From contig CAMOUL010000001.1 in NCBI GenBank assembly GCA_946626605.1, positions 186,001 to 250,000 on the forward strand: 64,000 bases of DNA. The letters are read 5' to 3'. Within the stretch, counting starts at the first letter, position 1; each line of letters begins with the position of its first letter. The stretch is from an uncultured Bacteroidales bacterium (lineage in GTDB: Bacteria > Bacteroidota > Bacteroidia > Bacteroidales > Paludibacteraceae). The translations under genes were made by a program, and so were the position numbers. The notes beneath the pieces are model-generated. The model was not told where the DNA came from. It did not search any database and saw nothing but the letters and a program-made list of their open reading frames with translations. Positions 39,016-48,311 of the stretch are shown here, one piece after another.

Positions 39016-40683
39016 ATGGAATGGATTTATAACTTATTATTTGGAACGGGTATCGCGCACTCGATCGTAGTGCTCGCGATGGCCATCTCTGTCGGGATAT
39101 GGCTCGGAGAGAAATTGAAATTCAAAGGCATCACCTTAGGTATCACGTGGATTTTGTTCTGCGCTATCGCCTGCAGTCATTTCGGCATGCGCTTGGATCC
39201 GTTGGTGGAGAGTTTTGCGAAGGACCTCGGTCTGATTCTTTTTGTCTATTCGATAGGTCTGCAGGTCGGTCCGTCTTTCTTCTCGTCTTTCGGTAAGGGT
39301 GGTATCCGCTTAAACGCTTTGGCGGCGGGTATCGTACTATTGGGCTGTTTGACCGCCGTAGCAATCCATTATATCTTTAAAGTCGAGACGCCGGTTATCA
39401 CAGGTGTACTCTTCGGTGCGGTTACGAACACGCCTGGTCTGGGTGCAGCCGAGCAGACCTTCCAGGACATCACACAAGGTGCCGACTCGTCGGTGATTGC
39501 AAGCGGATATGCAATGGCGTACCCCCTTGGTGTGGTAGGAATCATCTTCTCGCTTCTGCTACTCCGCTGGATATTCCGTATCCGCGTAGAGAAAGAGGAA
39601 GAGAAAGTGCAAGCAGAGCAGGGTGAACAAAAGACGATATCGCGTTACGACATGACGCTGACCAATCCGCAGATAGAGGGTCTGCGTGTACGCGAACTGA
39701 GTCTGCTCACGCATGTGACGATCGTTGTGTCGCGCGTGATAGATAAAGAAGGCAACGAGTTCATGCCGGATGCCGAGACCATTCTCCACGTCGGTGACCA
39801 GGTGCGGTTCATAACGGATCATCAGAACGAACGCACGGTGCTGCTGCTCGGTCAACTGACGGATGTGAAATGGGAGGAGCAGGAGAAGCAAGTACATCTT
39901 GTCAACCGCCATATCATCGTCACCAAACCGAAACTGAACGGTAAGCGTATCATGGACCTGCGTGTGCGTGAAGCGTTTAACATCACTATCACGCGTATTC
40001 GTCGTGCGGGTGTGGAACTGTTGGCGACGCCGGAGTTACGGTTGCAGATGGGAGACCGTCTGACCGTAGTAGGCGAGCAGGAAGCGGTGGATAAGATGGC
40101 GAAGGCTTTCGGTAATTCTACCAAGAAACTTGATGCGCCGAATCTGGCATCGCTCTTCTTCGGTATCGTCTTAGGTGTGGCCTTAGGTATGTTGCCTATT
40201 GCTCTGCCGGGGCTGGGACAACCGTTTAAGTTAGGTCTGGCGGGTGGCTCGCTTATTGTAGCGATCCTTATGGGAGCTTTCGGAACGAAGTATCATGTTG
40301 TGACTTATACCACCACTTCGGCGAACCTGATGATTCGTGAGATTGGTATCGCACTCTTCTTGGCGTCCGTCGGTTTCGGAGCCGGAAAGAGTTTTATTCC
40401 TACTTTGTTGGGTGGCGGATATGTATGGATCGGTTACGGTGTGCTCATCACCTTGTTGCCGCTCCTCATCATCGGCATCATTGGACGCAAGTGGATGAAG
40501 TTGGATTACTTCACCCTGATGGGACTTATCGCAGGTTCGACAACCGATCCGCCTGCATTGGCTTACGCTACCTCGCAGAGTAGCTCGAATGATCGTGCTG
40601 CCGTAGCGTACTCCACTGTTTACCCGCTGACGATGTTCCTGCGCGTACTCACGGGACAACTAATGATCTTGTGCTTCCTGTAA
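39016..40683 (+). CDS. AspT/YidE-like transporter with two TrkA-C domains
   Basis: A 555-residue inner-membrane transporter with two halves of about five helices each (residues 8-190 and 380-555) that share the duplicated pattern (GLILFVYSIGLQVGPSFF and later EIGIALFLASVGFGAGKSF). Between them lie two RCK_C domains (about 205-290 and 295-370, for example LTNPQIEGLRVREL and LNGKRIMDLRVREA). This matches the aspartate:alanine exchanger family, members of which are often called putative transporter. The natural substrate is unknown. It is the first gene of the long plus-strand operon and overlaps the MATE gene by 13 bp. Confidence 0.9.
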   Translation: MEWIYNLLFGTGIAHSIVVLAMAISVGIWLGEKLKFKGITLGITWILFCAIACSHFGMRLDPLVESFAKDLGLILFVYSIGLQVGPSFFSSFGKGGIRLNALAAGIVLLGCLTAVAIHYIFKVETPVITGVLFGAVTNTPGLGAAEQTFQDITQGADSSVIASGYAMAYPLGVVGIIFSLLLLRWIFRIRVEKEEEKVQAEQGEQKTISRYDMTLTNPQIEGLRVRELSLLTHVTIVVSRVIDKEGNEFMPDAETILHVGDQVRFITDHQNERTVLLLGQLTDVKWEEQEKQVHLVNRHIIVTKPKLNGKRIMDLRVREAFNITITRIRRAGVELLATPELRLQMGDRLTVVGEQEAVDKMAKAFGNSTKKLDAPNLASLFFGIVLGVALGMLPIALPGLGQPFKLGLAGGSLIVAILMGAFGTKYHVVTYTTTSANLMIREIGIALFLASVGFGAGKSFIPTLLGGGYVWIGYGVLITLLPLLIIGIIGRKWMKLDYFTLMGLIAGSTTDPPALAYATSQSSSNDRAAVAYSTVYPLTMFLRVLTGQLMILCFL

Positions 40684-41975
40684 ATAGGGACATATTAAAA
40701 CTTGCTGTGCCGAGTATCTTGGCGAACTTCACCATTCCCTTGGTGGGGATCGTTGATACAGCAATTGTCGGGCATCTGAGTGACGCCGCTGCGATAGGCG
40801 GAATAGCCATCGGCACAATGCTCTTTGATTTATTGTATTGGAACTTCGGTTTTCTCCGCATCAGTACCAGTGGCCTTACGGCTCAAGCGTTCGGAAGGGG
40901 TACGGGAGTAAAGGATGAATGCGGGAAGATTCTGACCCAGAGCGTGAGTATTGCGCTCATGGGAGCGGCATTCGTTTGGGCTATCCAATGGCTGTTCGTA
41001 ACGGCTGTATTGGCGGTTGTACCCTGTTCGCCGGAAGTGGCAGAAGTAGCGCGTTCGTATTTCTTCGTTCGTATTTGGGCTGCTCCGGCTACCTTGAGTC
41101 TGATGGCTCTGAAGGGTTGGTTCATCGGCATGCAGGATACGAAGAGTGCGATGGCGGTAGATATCGTGGTGAACGTCATCAACATGGCAGCCAGTTACTA
41201 TCTGGCTGTCTATACGCCGCTGGGCGTAGTGGGCGTCGCATGGGGAACGCTGATCGCGCAGTACTCGGGATTGATTCTGGCCGTTTTTATAGTGGTTGTT
41301 GGTTATAGATTACGAGTTGCGGCTCATTGGAAAGAGGTACTGCGATGGTCGGAACTGAGACGTATGATGGCGCTGAACGGCAACCTGTTTATTCGTTCGC
41401 TCTGTTTCATGGTGGTCTATGTGGGCTTCACGTCCTTGGCCAGCCGATACGGAGATACAGAACTGGCAGTAAGCAGTATTATCATGAAGCTGTTTATGTT
41501 CTTCTCCTATTTTGTGGACGGCTTTGCCTATGCAGGAGAAGCGTTGGTAGGGAAGGCTATAGGAGAGTCGAAAGGTAAGGGTGAAGAAGTAAGAGGAGTC
41601 GTCCGGGCGCTGTTCTATTGGGCCATCGGTGTAGGCTTAGTGTTCACGGTAATTTATGCCGTCTGGGGACAAGAATGTATGGCCTTGATGACCAATGATG
41701 CTACGATACTGAGGGCGGCGAAGAAATACACGGGTTGGCTGGTAGCCATGCCTATCGTCAGTGCCCTGGCGTTTATGTGGGATGGTATCTATGTGGGTGC
41801 CACCGCAGGAGTTTCAATACGAAATGCGATGATATGGGCGGCAGTCGGATTTGTGCTGCTGTATGTAGCAACCTATCGATGGGTAGGCGCACAAGCCCTC
41901 TATATCGCTTACTTTGCACATTTAATTGCACGAGTTATATATTTATCTGTAGAATGGAAAAAATTACCTATATAA
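40671..41975 (+). CDS. MATE family efflux transporter (DinF-like)
   Basis: A 434-residue protein with about 12 transmembrane helices. LAVPSILANFTIPLVGIVDTAIVGHLSDAAAIGGIA at the N-terminus and the second-half block NLFIRSLCFMVVYVGFTSLASRYGDTELAVSSI are typical of MATE proteins of the DinF branch, which export drugs or oxidised metabolites using Na+ or H+ gradients. The start is GTG 40671, inside the end of the AspT-like gene; the next downstream ATG would remove the first helix. It overlaps the RND adaptor gene by 22 bp, so two multidrug-type exporters are encoded in one transcript. Confidence 0.9.
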   Translation: MLPVNRDILKLAVPSILANFTIPLVGIVDTAIVGHLSDAAAIGGIAIGTMLFDLLYWNFGFLRISTSGLTAQAFGRGTGVKDECGKILTQSVSIALMGAAFVWAIQWLFVTAVLAVVPCSPEVAEVARSYFFVRIWAAPATLSLMALKGWFIGMQDTKSAMAVDIVVNVINMAASYYLAVYTPLGVVGVAWGTLIAQYSGLILAVFIVVVGYRLRVAAHWKEVLRWSELRRMMALNGNLFIRSLCFMVVYVGFTSLASRYGDTELAVSSIIMKLFMFFSYFVDGFAYAGEALVGKAIGESKGKGEEVRGVVRALFYWAIGVGLVFTVIYAVWGQECMALMTNDATILRAAKKYTGWLVAMPIVSALAFMWDGIYVGATAGVSIRNAMIWAAVGFVLLYVATYRWVGAQALYIAYFAHLIARVIYLSVEWKKLPI

Positions 41976-42961
41976 TTCTCTTGTCTCTCGCCCTGATGGC
42001 GTGCAGCAAGACTGAAAGCAAGCATGCTGAGCGTGCTGCGATTCCTGTTCGTACCGTCATCATCGCGCAACAGACCAATAATGCGGTAGCGCGTTATGTC
42101 GGAGTAGTTGAACCCGCCCAAGAGACGCCGCTGAGTATGCATACGGCAGGTAGAGTAGTGTCCGTAGAGGCGAAGAACGGTCAACGAGTGTTTAAAGGTC
42201 AGACGATCCTGAGCGTCGATAACACCCAAGCGCTGAATACCCTTCAGTCGGCTGAGGCAACCTTCCGTCAAGCGGAGGACGCATATAATCGCGTGAGTAA
42301 AGTGCATGATAAAGGTGTGGTGTCCGACCAAAAACTCGTGGAGATTGAGAGTCAGTACACCCAGGCGAAAGCCCTCTATGCGGCAGCCAAAGAACATCTG
42401 CAGGAGTGCACCCTTTCCGCACCCTGCGATGGTGTGTTGAGTGGGCTGAACGTATCGGTTGGTCAGTCGATAATCCCGGGTACCAAACTCTGTTCGATAT
42501 TGGATATCTCGGGTTTCACCGTTCGTTTCACCGTACCTGAGGCCGAAGTAGGTGACTTATCCGAAAAGGGCGAGATGGAGTGTGCGGCCGTCAACCGGAA
42601 TTTCCCTGTTCGCTTGAGTTCGAAGAGTGTGACGGCTAATCCTCTCACGCATACCTACGAAGCAGTAGCACGTGTAGAAGGCGGTAAAGACATCCTGCGA
42701 ACAGGTATGGTAGGTATCGTATGTCTGCCTGTACTGCGCAGCGAAGCCATCGTCGTGCCGGCGAAGTGCATCCTTCTCAAACCCGAAGGGGCTACCGTAT
42801 GGCTTAAACAAGATGACCAAGCTACACGACGTCTGATCACCATAGGTGGTTATGAAGCCGATGGTGTACGCGTGCTCAGCGGACTCGAACCCGGTGATGT
42901 GGTCATCACGGAAGGATATCAGAAACTTTACGAAGGTTGCAAAGTAAGTGAAAACAAGTAA
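41954..42961 (+). CDS. RND efflux periplasmic adaptor subunit (membrane fusion protein), lipoprotein
   Basis: A 335-residue AcrA-type adaptor. The lipobox ends LMAC (Cys17). A barrel-sandwich half-motif, HTAGRVVSVEAKNGQRVFKGQTILSVD, precedes a coiled-coil hairpin (TLQSAEATFRQAEDAYNRV to QYTQAKALYAAAKEHLQ), then the second lipoyl half (CTLSAPCDGVLSGLNVSVGQ) and a beta-barrel. It links the inner-membrane pump to an outer-membrane channel. ATG 41954 is chosen because the open frame upstream lies entirely within the MATE gene. It overlaps the pump gene by 14 bp. No TolC-like gene is in the window. Confidence 0.92.
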   Translation: MEKITYIILLSLALMACSKTESKHAERAAIPVRTVIIAQQTNNAVARYVGVVEPAQETPLSMHTAGRVVSVEAKNGQRVFKGQTILSVDNTQALNTLQSAEATFRQAEDAYNRVSKVHDKGVVSDQKLVEIESQYTQAKALYAAAKEHLQECTLSAPCDGVLSGLNVSVGQSIIPGTKLCSILDISGFTVRFTVPEAEVGDLSEKGEMECAAVNRNFPVRLSSKSVTANPLTHTYEAVARVEGGKDILRTGMVGIVCLPVLRSEAIVVPAKCILLKPEGATVWLKQDDQATRRLITIGGYEADGVRVLSGLEPGDVVITEGYQKLYEGCKVSENK

Positions 42962-45900
42962 ACACATAGAAATAGCGATGCGGAGGCACGGTCTGGTGAT
43001 CTCGCTGTTCCTCATCCTTATGGCCTTCGGTATCTATTCGTTGCCGAAGATGAACAAAGATGAGTTCCCGCAGTTCACCCTCCGTCAAGCTTTAGTAGTA
43101 GCCCTCTATCCGGGTGCTACCGCCAGTGAGGTGGAGCAGCAGGTGACCATACCCCTCGAGGATTATATCAATTCCTTCGAAGCAGTCGATAAATCCCTTA
43201 CGTATAGTAATAGTGAGGACGGTTTTGCCTACATCTATGTCATGCTACGCATGCACGGCGTAGATGGCGATAAGGCATGGAATAGGATTCGTGCCGGCCT
43301 ACCACTGCTGCAGAAGACTCAACTGCCGCAAGGTGTTCTCCAGACCTTACTCATTGATGATTTCGGGAACACGTCCTCTCTGCTTATTGCGGTGGAGAGT
43401 GCGGAACGCAGTCCCCGTGAACTGGAGCAGTACGCCAAGCAAATCTGTTCGACTCTACGCACTATCCCCGAGATGGGTAAACTGCGCATCATGGGTCAGC
43501 AGACAGAAGAGATAGCCATCACCATCAATCCGGAACGTCTATCGGCCTACGGCATCAGTCCGTCTGTTCTCGAAGCGCAAGTAGCCCTGCAGGGGCTGCG
43601 CACCATAGGAGGCGACAACGATGCCAGCGGTGCGCTGCAAGTGGTGATCCCCTATCAGTCGGAATACGAACTGCAGGAACAGATCGTCTGGTCCGATCCT
43701 GCTACCGGCGCTACCATACGCCTCAAAGACATTGCGACGATCGAACGGCGCTATCAGAAGCCCAAACAGTACGTCGAGTTTGACGGAGCACCCTGTCTGA
43801 TCCTGAACATGGAAATGGTGCCAGGGAATAACATCGTGGCCTTTGGCCAAGAAGTAGATAAACAACTGGCTCAAGCCGCTGCCATGCTGCCGCCCGATAT
43901 ACGGTTCCATCGTATCACAGACCAGCCGAAGGTAGTAAACGACTCCGTCGTGTCGTTCTTACGAGACATCATCATCTCTATCCTCGTGGTGATAGCCGTC
44001 ATGCTGATGCTCTTCCCGTTACGTACGGCCCTCGTAGCGGCGACAGGTCTACCTGTCTGCACTGCAATCTGTATCGGACTGATGTTTGTCACGGGTATCG
44101 AACTGAATACGGTAACGCTGGCGGCATTAATCTTTGTGCTAGGAATGATTGTCGATGACTCGGTTATCGTCATTGACGGCTATACGAACCAGTTAGCTCG
44201 TCGTCACTCACGCTGGTACTCCGCTGTGGTCAGCACCAGTATCTTGTTTGTCCCGATGTCCTTGGCTACCATGGCGATATGCGGTATGTTCTTCCCGATG
44301 ACCCGTATCATCACCGGTCCGTTAGGTGAGTTCGTACAGCTTTTCCCTTGGGCTGTCCTCTTTGCCTTAGTAGCCAGTATCTTCTATGCGACTTGGGTGA
44401 CACCGTACCTCTCCTTCCGCTTCATTCGCGAACGCAAAGAAGAGGAACTGAACCGCTTCGAACGAATCCAGAATAATTTCTTCACCTGGTTGCAGGATAG
44501 TTATAGGAAACTGCTGCAGCGTTGTTTCGACAAACCGATTATTGTTTGGTGTATGTTAGGCGGTGCCTTAGGTATTGGTATCTTCCTGCTTACCCGCTTG
44601 AACCTGCAACTGCTGCCGAAAGCAGAACGGGAGTTCTTTGCCGTAGAGATTCATTTACGCGACGGAGCACCACTCGAAGAGAGTGCAGCAGTAGCGGACA
44701 GTTTAGCGACCATCCTGCTTGCCGATCGGCGTGTGACGAGTGTGACGTCCTTCATTGGTCAGTCTTCCCCGCGTTTCCATGCAACTTATACGCCGCAGAC
44801 ACCGGCTACCAACTACGCACAGCTCATTGTGAACACGAAGTCCAGCCATGCTACCGGACAGGTCCTCAAAGAGTACAGCCGTCGCTATGAGAATTATTTC
44901 CCGAACGCTTATGCGCGTTTCAAACAACTGGACTATCAGTCTGCGAGAAACCCGCTGGAGGTGCGTGTGCAAGGCGACGACTGGGAGAAGATGGCACCTA
45001 TTGCCGATAGTATCTTCCGATTCATGATGGAGCAACCGGAACTCCAATGGGTGCACTCCGATTACAATAACATGGCACCTTCAACGCGTATCGTGCTCAA
45101 ACCCGACGAGGCGACACGTTTAGGTATCACCCAGACTGTTCTATCCCTATATCTGCGTCAGGCTACGCAAGGCGCCACCATCACAACCTTGTACGAAGGT
45201 TCTTACAGTGTACCTGTTGTACTCTATACGGCCGGTGTGAGCGAGATGAACACAGATGAGTTAGGTGCAATTCAGGTACCTACCGCTATTCCCGGGATTT
45301 GGGTGCCGCTGCGGCAGGTAGCCTCTATCGAACCCACTTGGCATCATACCCATCTCGAACGTCGAAATGCCGTACGAACTATCACGGTGGGTTCCGACCT
45401 ACGCGGCTCGACCAGTCAGGTATCTGCCGAAAAGAAAGTGCGCGAATGGGTGGATAAGCATGTTACGGATTTGCCCGAAGGGGTAAGCATCACTTACGGC
45501 GGCTTAACGGAGATCAATGGTATGATACTCCCACAGATCTTCTGGTCTATTGTAGCTGCATTGGCTGTGATGTTGATCTTACTGCTGTATCACTTTGGTA
45601 AGATCGGTCTGGCGCTGCTGGCCCTTTCCAGTTCCGTACTCTGCGTCTTCGGCGCGATGTTAGGTTTGTGGATCTTCCAACTCGATATATCCATCACAGC
45701 TGTGTTAGGTATTGTCAGTCTGATCGGTATTATCGTCCGAAATGCCATCATGATGTACGAATACGCAGAGGACTGCCGGAAATACAAACATCTTACCTAT
45801 CGTGAGGCTGCTTTCTATGCTGGTCAACGACGTATGCGACCGGTCTTCCTCACTAGTGCTACTACAGCCCTCGGTGTGCTGCCAATGATTATTGCGGCTA

Positions 45901-46031
45901 CGAGCCTCTGGATGCCGATGGGTGTGGTGATTTGTTTCGGTACGATCTTCACCCTCCCGTTGACTGTAACCATCCTTCCTGTAGTATATTGGAAAGTATA
46001 TGCGCATAAAGATGAAGAGTTGAAAGGGTGA
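42948..46031 (+). CDS. RND efflux transporter permease subunit
   Basis: A 1027-residue pump of the AcrB/HAE superfamily. It has the standard duplicated plan of 12 helices and two large periplasmic loops (about 40-330 and 560-870). The proton-relay aspartates lie in IVDDSVIVID near residues 403-404 in helix 4. GAMLGLWIFQLDISITAVLGIVSLIGIIVRNAIMMYEYAED is the helix 10-11 block. The start is GTG 42948, inside the adaptor gene. The substrate range cannot be read from sequence. Efflux genes and the core replication gene dnaX on one transcript is an odd association. Confidence 0.93.
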   Translation: MKTSKHIEIAMRRHGLVISLFLILMAFGIYSLPKMNKDEFPQFTLRQALVVALYPGATASEVEQQVTIPLEDYINSFEAVDKSLTYSNSEDGFAYIYVMLRMHGVDGDKAWNRIRAGLPLLQKTQLPQGVLQTLLIDDFGNTSSLLIAVESAERSPRELEQYAKQICSTLRTIPEMGKLRIMGQQTEEIAITINPERLSAYGISPSVLEAQVALQGLRTIGGDNDASGALQVVIPYQSEYELQEQIVWSDPATGATIRLKDIATIERRYQKPKQYVEFDGAPCLILNMEMVPGNNIVAFGQEVDKQLAQAAAMLPPDIRFHRITDQPKVVNDSVVSFLRDIIISILVVIAVMLMLFPLRTALVAATGLPVCTAICIGLMFVTGIELNTVTLAALIFVLGMIVDDSVIVIDGYTNQLARRHSRWYSAVVSTSILFVPMSLATMAICGMFFPMTRIITGPLGEFVQLFPWAVLFALVASIFYATWVTPYLSFRFIRERKEEELNRFERIQNNFFTWLQDSYRKLLQRCFDKPIIVWCMLGGALGIGIFLLTRLNLQLLPKAEREFFAVEIHLRDGAPLEESAAVADSLATILLADRRVTSVTSFIGQSSPRFHATYTPQTPATNYAQLIVNTKSSHATGQVLKEYSRRYENYFPNAYARFKQLDYQSARNPLEVRVQGDDWEKMAPIADSIFRFMMEQPELQWVHSDYNNMAPSTRIVLKPDEATRLGITQTVLSLYLRQATQGATITTLYEGSYSVPVVLYTAGVSEMNTDELGAIQVPTAIPGIWVPLRQVASIEPTWHHTHLERRNAVRTITVGSDLRGSTSQVSAEKKVREWVDKHVTDLPEGVSITYGGLTEINGMILPQIFWSIVAALAVMLILLLYHFGKIGLALLALSSSVLCVFGAMLGLWIFQLDISITAVLGIVSLIGIIVRNAIMMYEYAEDCRKYKHLTYREAAFYAGQRRMRPVFLTSATTALGVLPMIIAATSLWMPMGVVICFGTIFTLPLTVTILPVVYWKVYAHKDEELKG

Positions 46032-46627
46032 AAGTAGTTGTTTTTGATAGGATGGAAGAGGCGACGGACGAAGAGGTACAATATTTATTACCGCTCGTCA
46101 GTGCCCAACGGCGTGAACAGGCCTTGCGCTACAAACATACCTTTGGTCAGTTCTGCTGCTTGAAGAGTTGGCTTTTGTTGCAACAGCTGATAGGTGAAGT
46201 AGAAGATTTCGAGTATAACGAGCACGGAAAGCCTTTTTTGCCGAATGGACCATTCTTCAGTATCAGTCATTGCAAAGAAGGAATAGCCGTCGCTATTGAC
46301 GACCATCCGATAGGTATTGACATCGAAGCGATCCGCCATGCCGACGACGACCTGATTGCTCGAACGATGAATGAATTAGAGCAATCAAAAATCAAAAATC
46401 AAAAATCAAAAATCGAAAGCGATAGGGAATTCACACGCTTGTGGACGCAGAAAGAGGCCATCGTCAAAGCACAGGGAGTAGGGATACAATCGTTTGAACA
46501 ATTGCAAACGATAATCGATAATCGAGAATCGAACATCGAGACCTTTGAAAAAGAGAAATATATATACAGCATAGCATATGGAAAATTATGTAGTATCAGC
46601 GCGAAAGTACAGACCACAGAACTTTGA
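46028..46627 (+). CDS. 4'-phosphopantetheinyl transferase superfamily protein
   Basis: A 199-residue Sfp-type transferase that moves phosphopantetheine from CoA to a carrier-protein serine. SISHCKEGIAVAI and GIDIEAIR (near residue 96, Mg2+ ligands) are followed by FTRLWTQKEAIVKAQG (W-x-x-KEA, near 138). Two 7-bp phased repeats lie inside: 46384-46418, encoding SKIKNQKSKIES before the KEA block, and 46510-46544, encoding DNRESNIET after it. Both are poorly conserved loop sites. GTG 46028 overlaps the pump stop (GTGA), and the 3' end runs 50 bp into dnaX. The carrier protein it modifies is not in the window. Confidence 0.87.
   Translation: MKVVVFDRMEEATDEEVQYLLPLVSAQRREQALRYKHTFGQFCCLKSWLLLQQLIGEVEDFEYNEHGKPFLPNGPFFSISHCKEGIAVAIDDHPIGIDIEAIRHADDDLIARTMNELEQSKIKNQKSKIESDREFTRLWTQKEAIVKAQGVGIQSFEQLQTIIDNRESNIETFEKEKYIYSIAYGKLCSISAKVQTTEL
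46384..46418 (+). repeat. Heptamer tandem repeat in PPTase gene (array 1)
   Basis: Four perfect copies of ATCAAAA followed by ATCGAAA. This is the most regular array of the family in this window. A change of one unit would shift the reading frame. Confidence 0.9.
46510..46544 (+). repeat. Heptamer-phased repeat in PPTase gene (array 2)
   Basis: Units GATAATC, GATAATC, GAGAATC, GAACATC, GAGACCT, about 90 bp after array 1 and with a different unit sequence. Confidence 0.75.
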
Positions 46628-48311
46628 GTCGGTGGTAGGTCAGCAAGCGCTTACTCAGACGCTGCAGAACGCGATTCGCCAGAATCATCTGGCGCATGCG
46701 TACCTGTTTTGCGGTCCGCGTGGAGTAGGTAAGACCACTTGCGCCCGTATCTTCGCTAAGACCATCAACTGTCTTAACCCGCAAAACGGTTTTGATGCAT
46801 GTAACGAGTGCGAGAGTTGCAAGGCCTTTAACGAGCAGCGTTCGTTTAATATCCACGAACTCGATGCGGCGTCTAACAACTCGGTTGAGGACATCCGTTC
46901 GCTCATTGATCAAGTGCGTATTCCGCCGCAGATCGGTAAGTACTCCGTTTATATCATCGACGAGGTACACATGCTCTCTGCCGGTGCATTCAACGCCCTG
47001 CTCAAGACACTGGAGGAACCCCCTTCGTACGCCATCTTCATTCTTGCTACAACGGAGAAGCACAAAGTGCTGCCGACTATCCTCAGTCGCTGTCAAGTGT
47101 ACGATTTCAATCGTATCACCGTACCCGATACCATCGCCTACCTGCAGAAAGTAGCTGCGAATGAAGGTATCGCGGTGAGTGAAGAGGCCCTGAACGTAGT
47201 GGCCCAGAAAGCCGATGGTGGTATGCGCGACGCACTCTCTATCTTCGATCAGTTAGTGGCGTTCTGCGGAAGCACCATCACCTACGAACAGACAATAGCC
47301 GTACTGAATGTACTCAATGCAGACTATTACTTCTCGCTGGTAGATAAAGCCTTGGCGCATGATGTGGCAGGAGCATTACTGCTATTCAATGACGTGCTCA
47401 ATCATGGTTTCGATGCCGGACATTTTGTGATTGGTTTTGCGCAACACCTACGTGATGTGCTGGTCAGCAAAGACCCGCAAACTCTCCCGTTGTTAGAGAC
47501 AGGCGATTCGATGCGTGCACGTTACGGAGAACAGGCCAAGCGATGCCATCCTATCTGGATCTTCCAAGCCCTGGATATCCTCAATACCTGCGATATCAAT
47601 TACCGCACAGCGCGAAATAAACGCTTAACGGTGGAACTGGCGCTCATCAAACTATGCCAAATTGGTGTGGCTCAAGCTGTACCTCAACAGGCACAGCCTG
47701 CACCGCAAACTAAATCGGCACAGCCGAATAAACCTTCTACATCGGCGCAGCCGACTACACCTCCTAAACAGGCTCCAACAGAGCCTACTACACCGCCGCA
47801 GCCATCTACACCGCCGCAAGCGGCTTCCACTCCTTCCATCCCTAAGATGCCGAAGATAGGTTTGGCTTTCGGTGCGAAGAAAGAAGAAAAGGTTGCTCCG
47901 GCTCCTCAAGAAGCGGCACCCGTTACAGAAACACCGAAAGAGGAGTCTAATCGCCCTTTTACAGCTGACCAACTCAGAGACGCGTGGGTTGGTCTTGCGG
48001 CTGCCCATAAAGAGGAACTGCGTCTGAAAGAGTTGATGGAGATTTATGCTCCGCAACTGATTGCTGAACAACAAGCGCAGATCGTCCTGCCTAACCCTTG
48101 GCAATTGGCTGAAATGCGCAAAGCGCTGCCTAGCTTACTACGTCAATTGCGTGCTCAATTACATAATGAGCACCTGAGTATAGAACTGATTCAGGCGGAG
48201 TTTAATCAAGAGCAGATGGCGTTTACCGCAGAAGAGAAATATGCGCTGATGGCCGAACAAAACCCTGCTTTGGCGCAACTCAAAGAGACATTGGATTTAC
48301 AAATTGACTGA
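46578..48311 (+). CDS. dnaX: DNA polymerase III subunit gamma/tau
   Basis: A 577-residue clamp-loader ATPase. The P-loop GPRGVGKTT is near residues 44-52, the zinc cysteines lie in CLNPQNGFDACNECESC, DEVHMLS is the Walker B, and LSRCQVYDF is the sensor/SRC block. Domain III follows. A Pro/Thr/Gln-rich linker (about 370-430) joins a C-terminal domain that is probably the tau part. No A-run that would give a programmed frameshift to gamma is evident, so only the long form may be made. The start MENYVVSARKYRPQNF is firm, which makes the 50-bp overlap with the PPTase gene real. Confidence 0.95.
   Translation: MENYVVSARKYRPQNFESVVGQQALTQTLQNAIRQNHLAHAYLFCGPRGVGKTTCARIFAKTINCLNPQNGFDACNECESCKAFNEQRSFNIHELDAASNNSVEDIRSLIDQVRIPPQIGKYSVYIIDEVHMLSAGAFNALLKTLEEPPSYAIFILATTEKHKVLPTILSRCQVYDFNRITVPDTIAYLQKVAANEGIAVSEEALNVVAQKADGGMRDALSIFDQLVAFCGSTITYEQTIAVLNVLNADYYFSLVDKALAHDVAGALLLFNDVLNHGFDAGHFVIGFAQHLRDVLVSKDPQTLPLLETGDSMRARYGEQAKRCHPIWIFQALDILNTCDINYRTARNKRLTVELALIKLCQIGVAQAVPQQAQPAPQTKSAQPNKPSTSAQPTTPPKQAPTEPTTPPQPSTPPQAASTPSIPKMPKIGLAFGAKKEEKVAPAPQEAAPVTETPKEESNRPFTADQLRDAWVGLAAAHKEELRLKELMEIYAPQLIAEQQAQIVLPNPWQLAEMRKALPSLLRQLRAQLHNEHLSIELIQAEFNQEQMAFTAEEKYALMAEQNPALAQLKETLDLQID

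Noticed and set aside
41735..41953. N-terminal extension of the RND adaptor
   Set aside because: It is an off-frame reading of the MATE gene; the lipoprotein signal begins at ATG 41954.
47650..47840. Repetitive Pro/Thr/Gln-coding stretch in dnaX as a possible heptamer array
   Set aside because: Its period follows codons of the linker, not 7 bp; such linkers are normal in tau.
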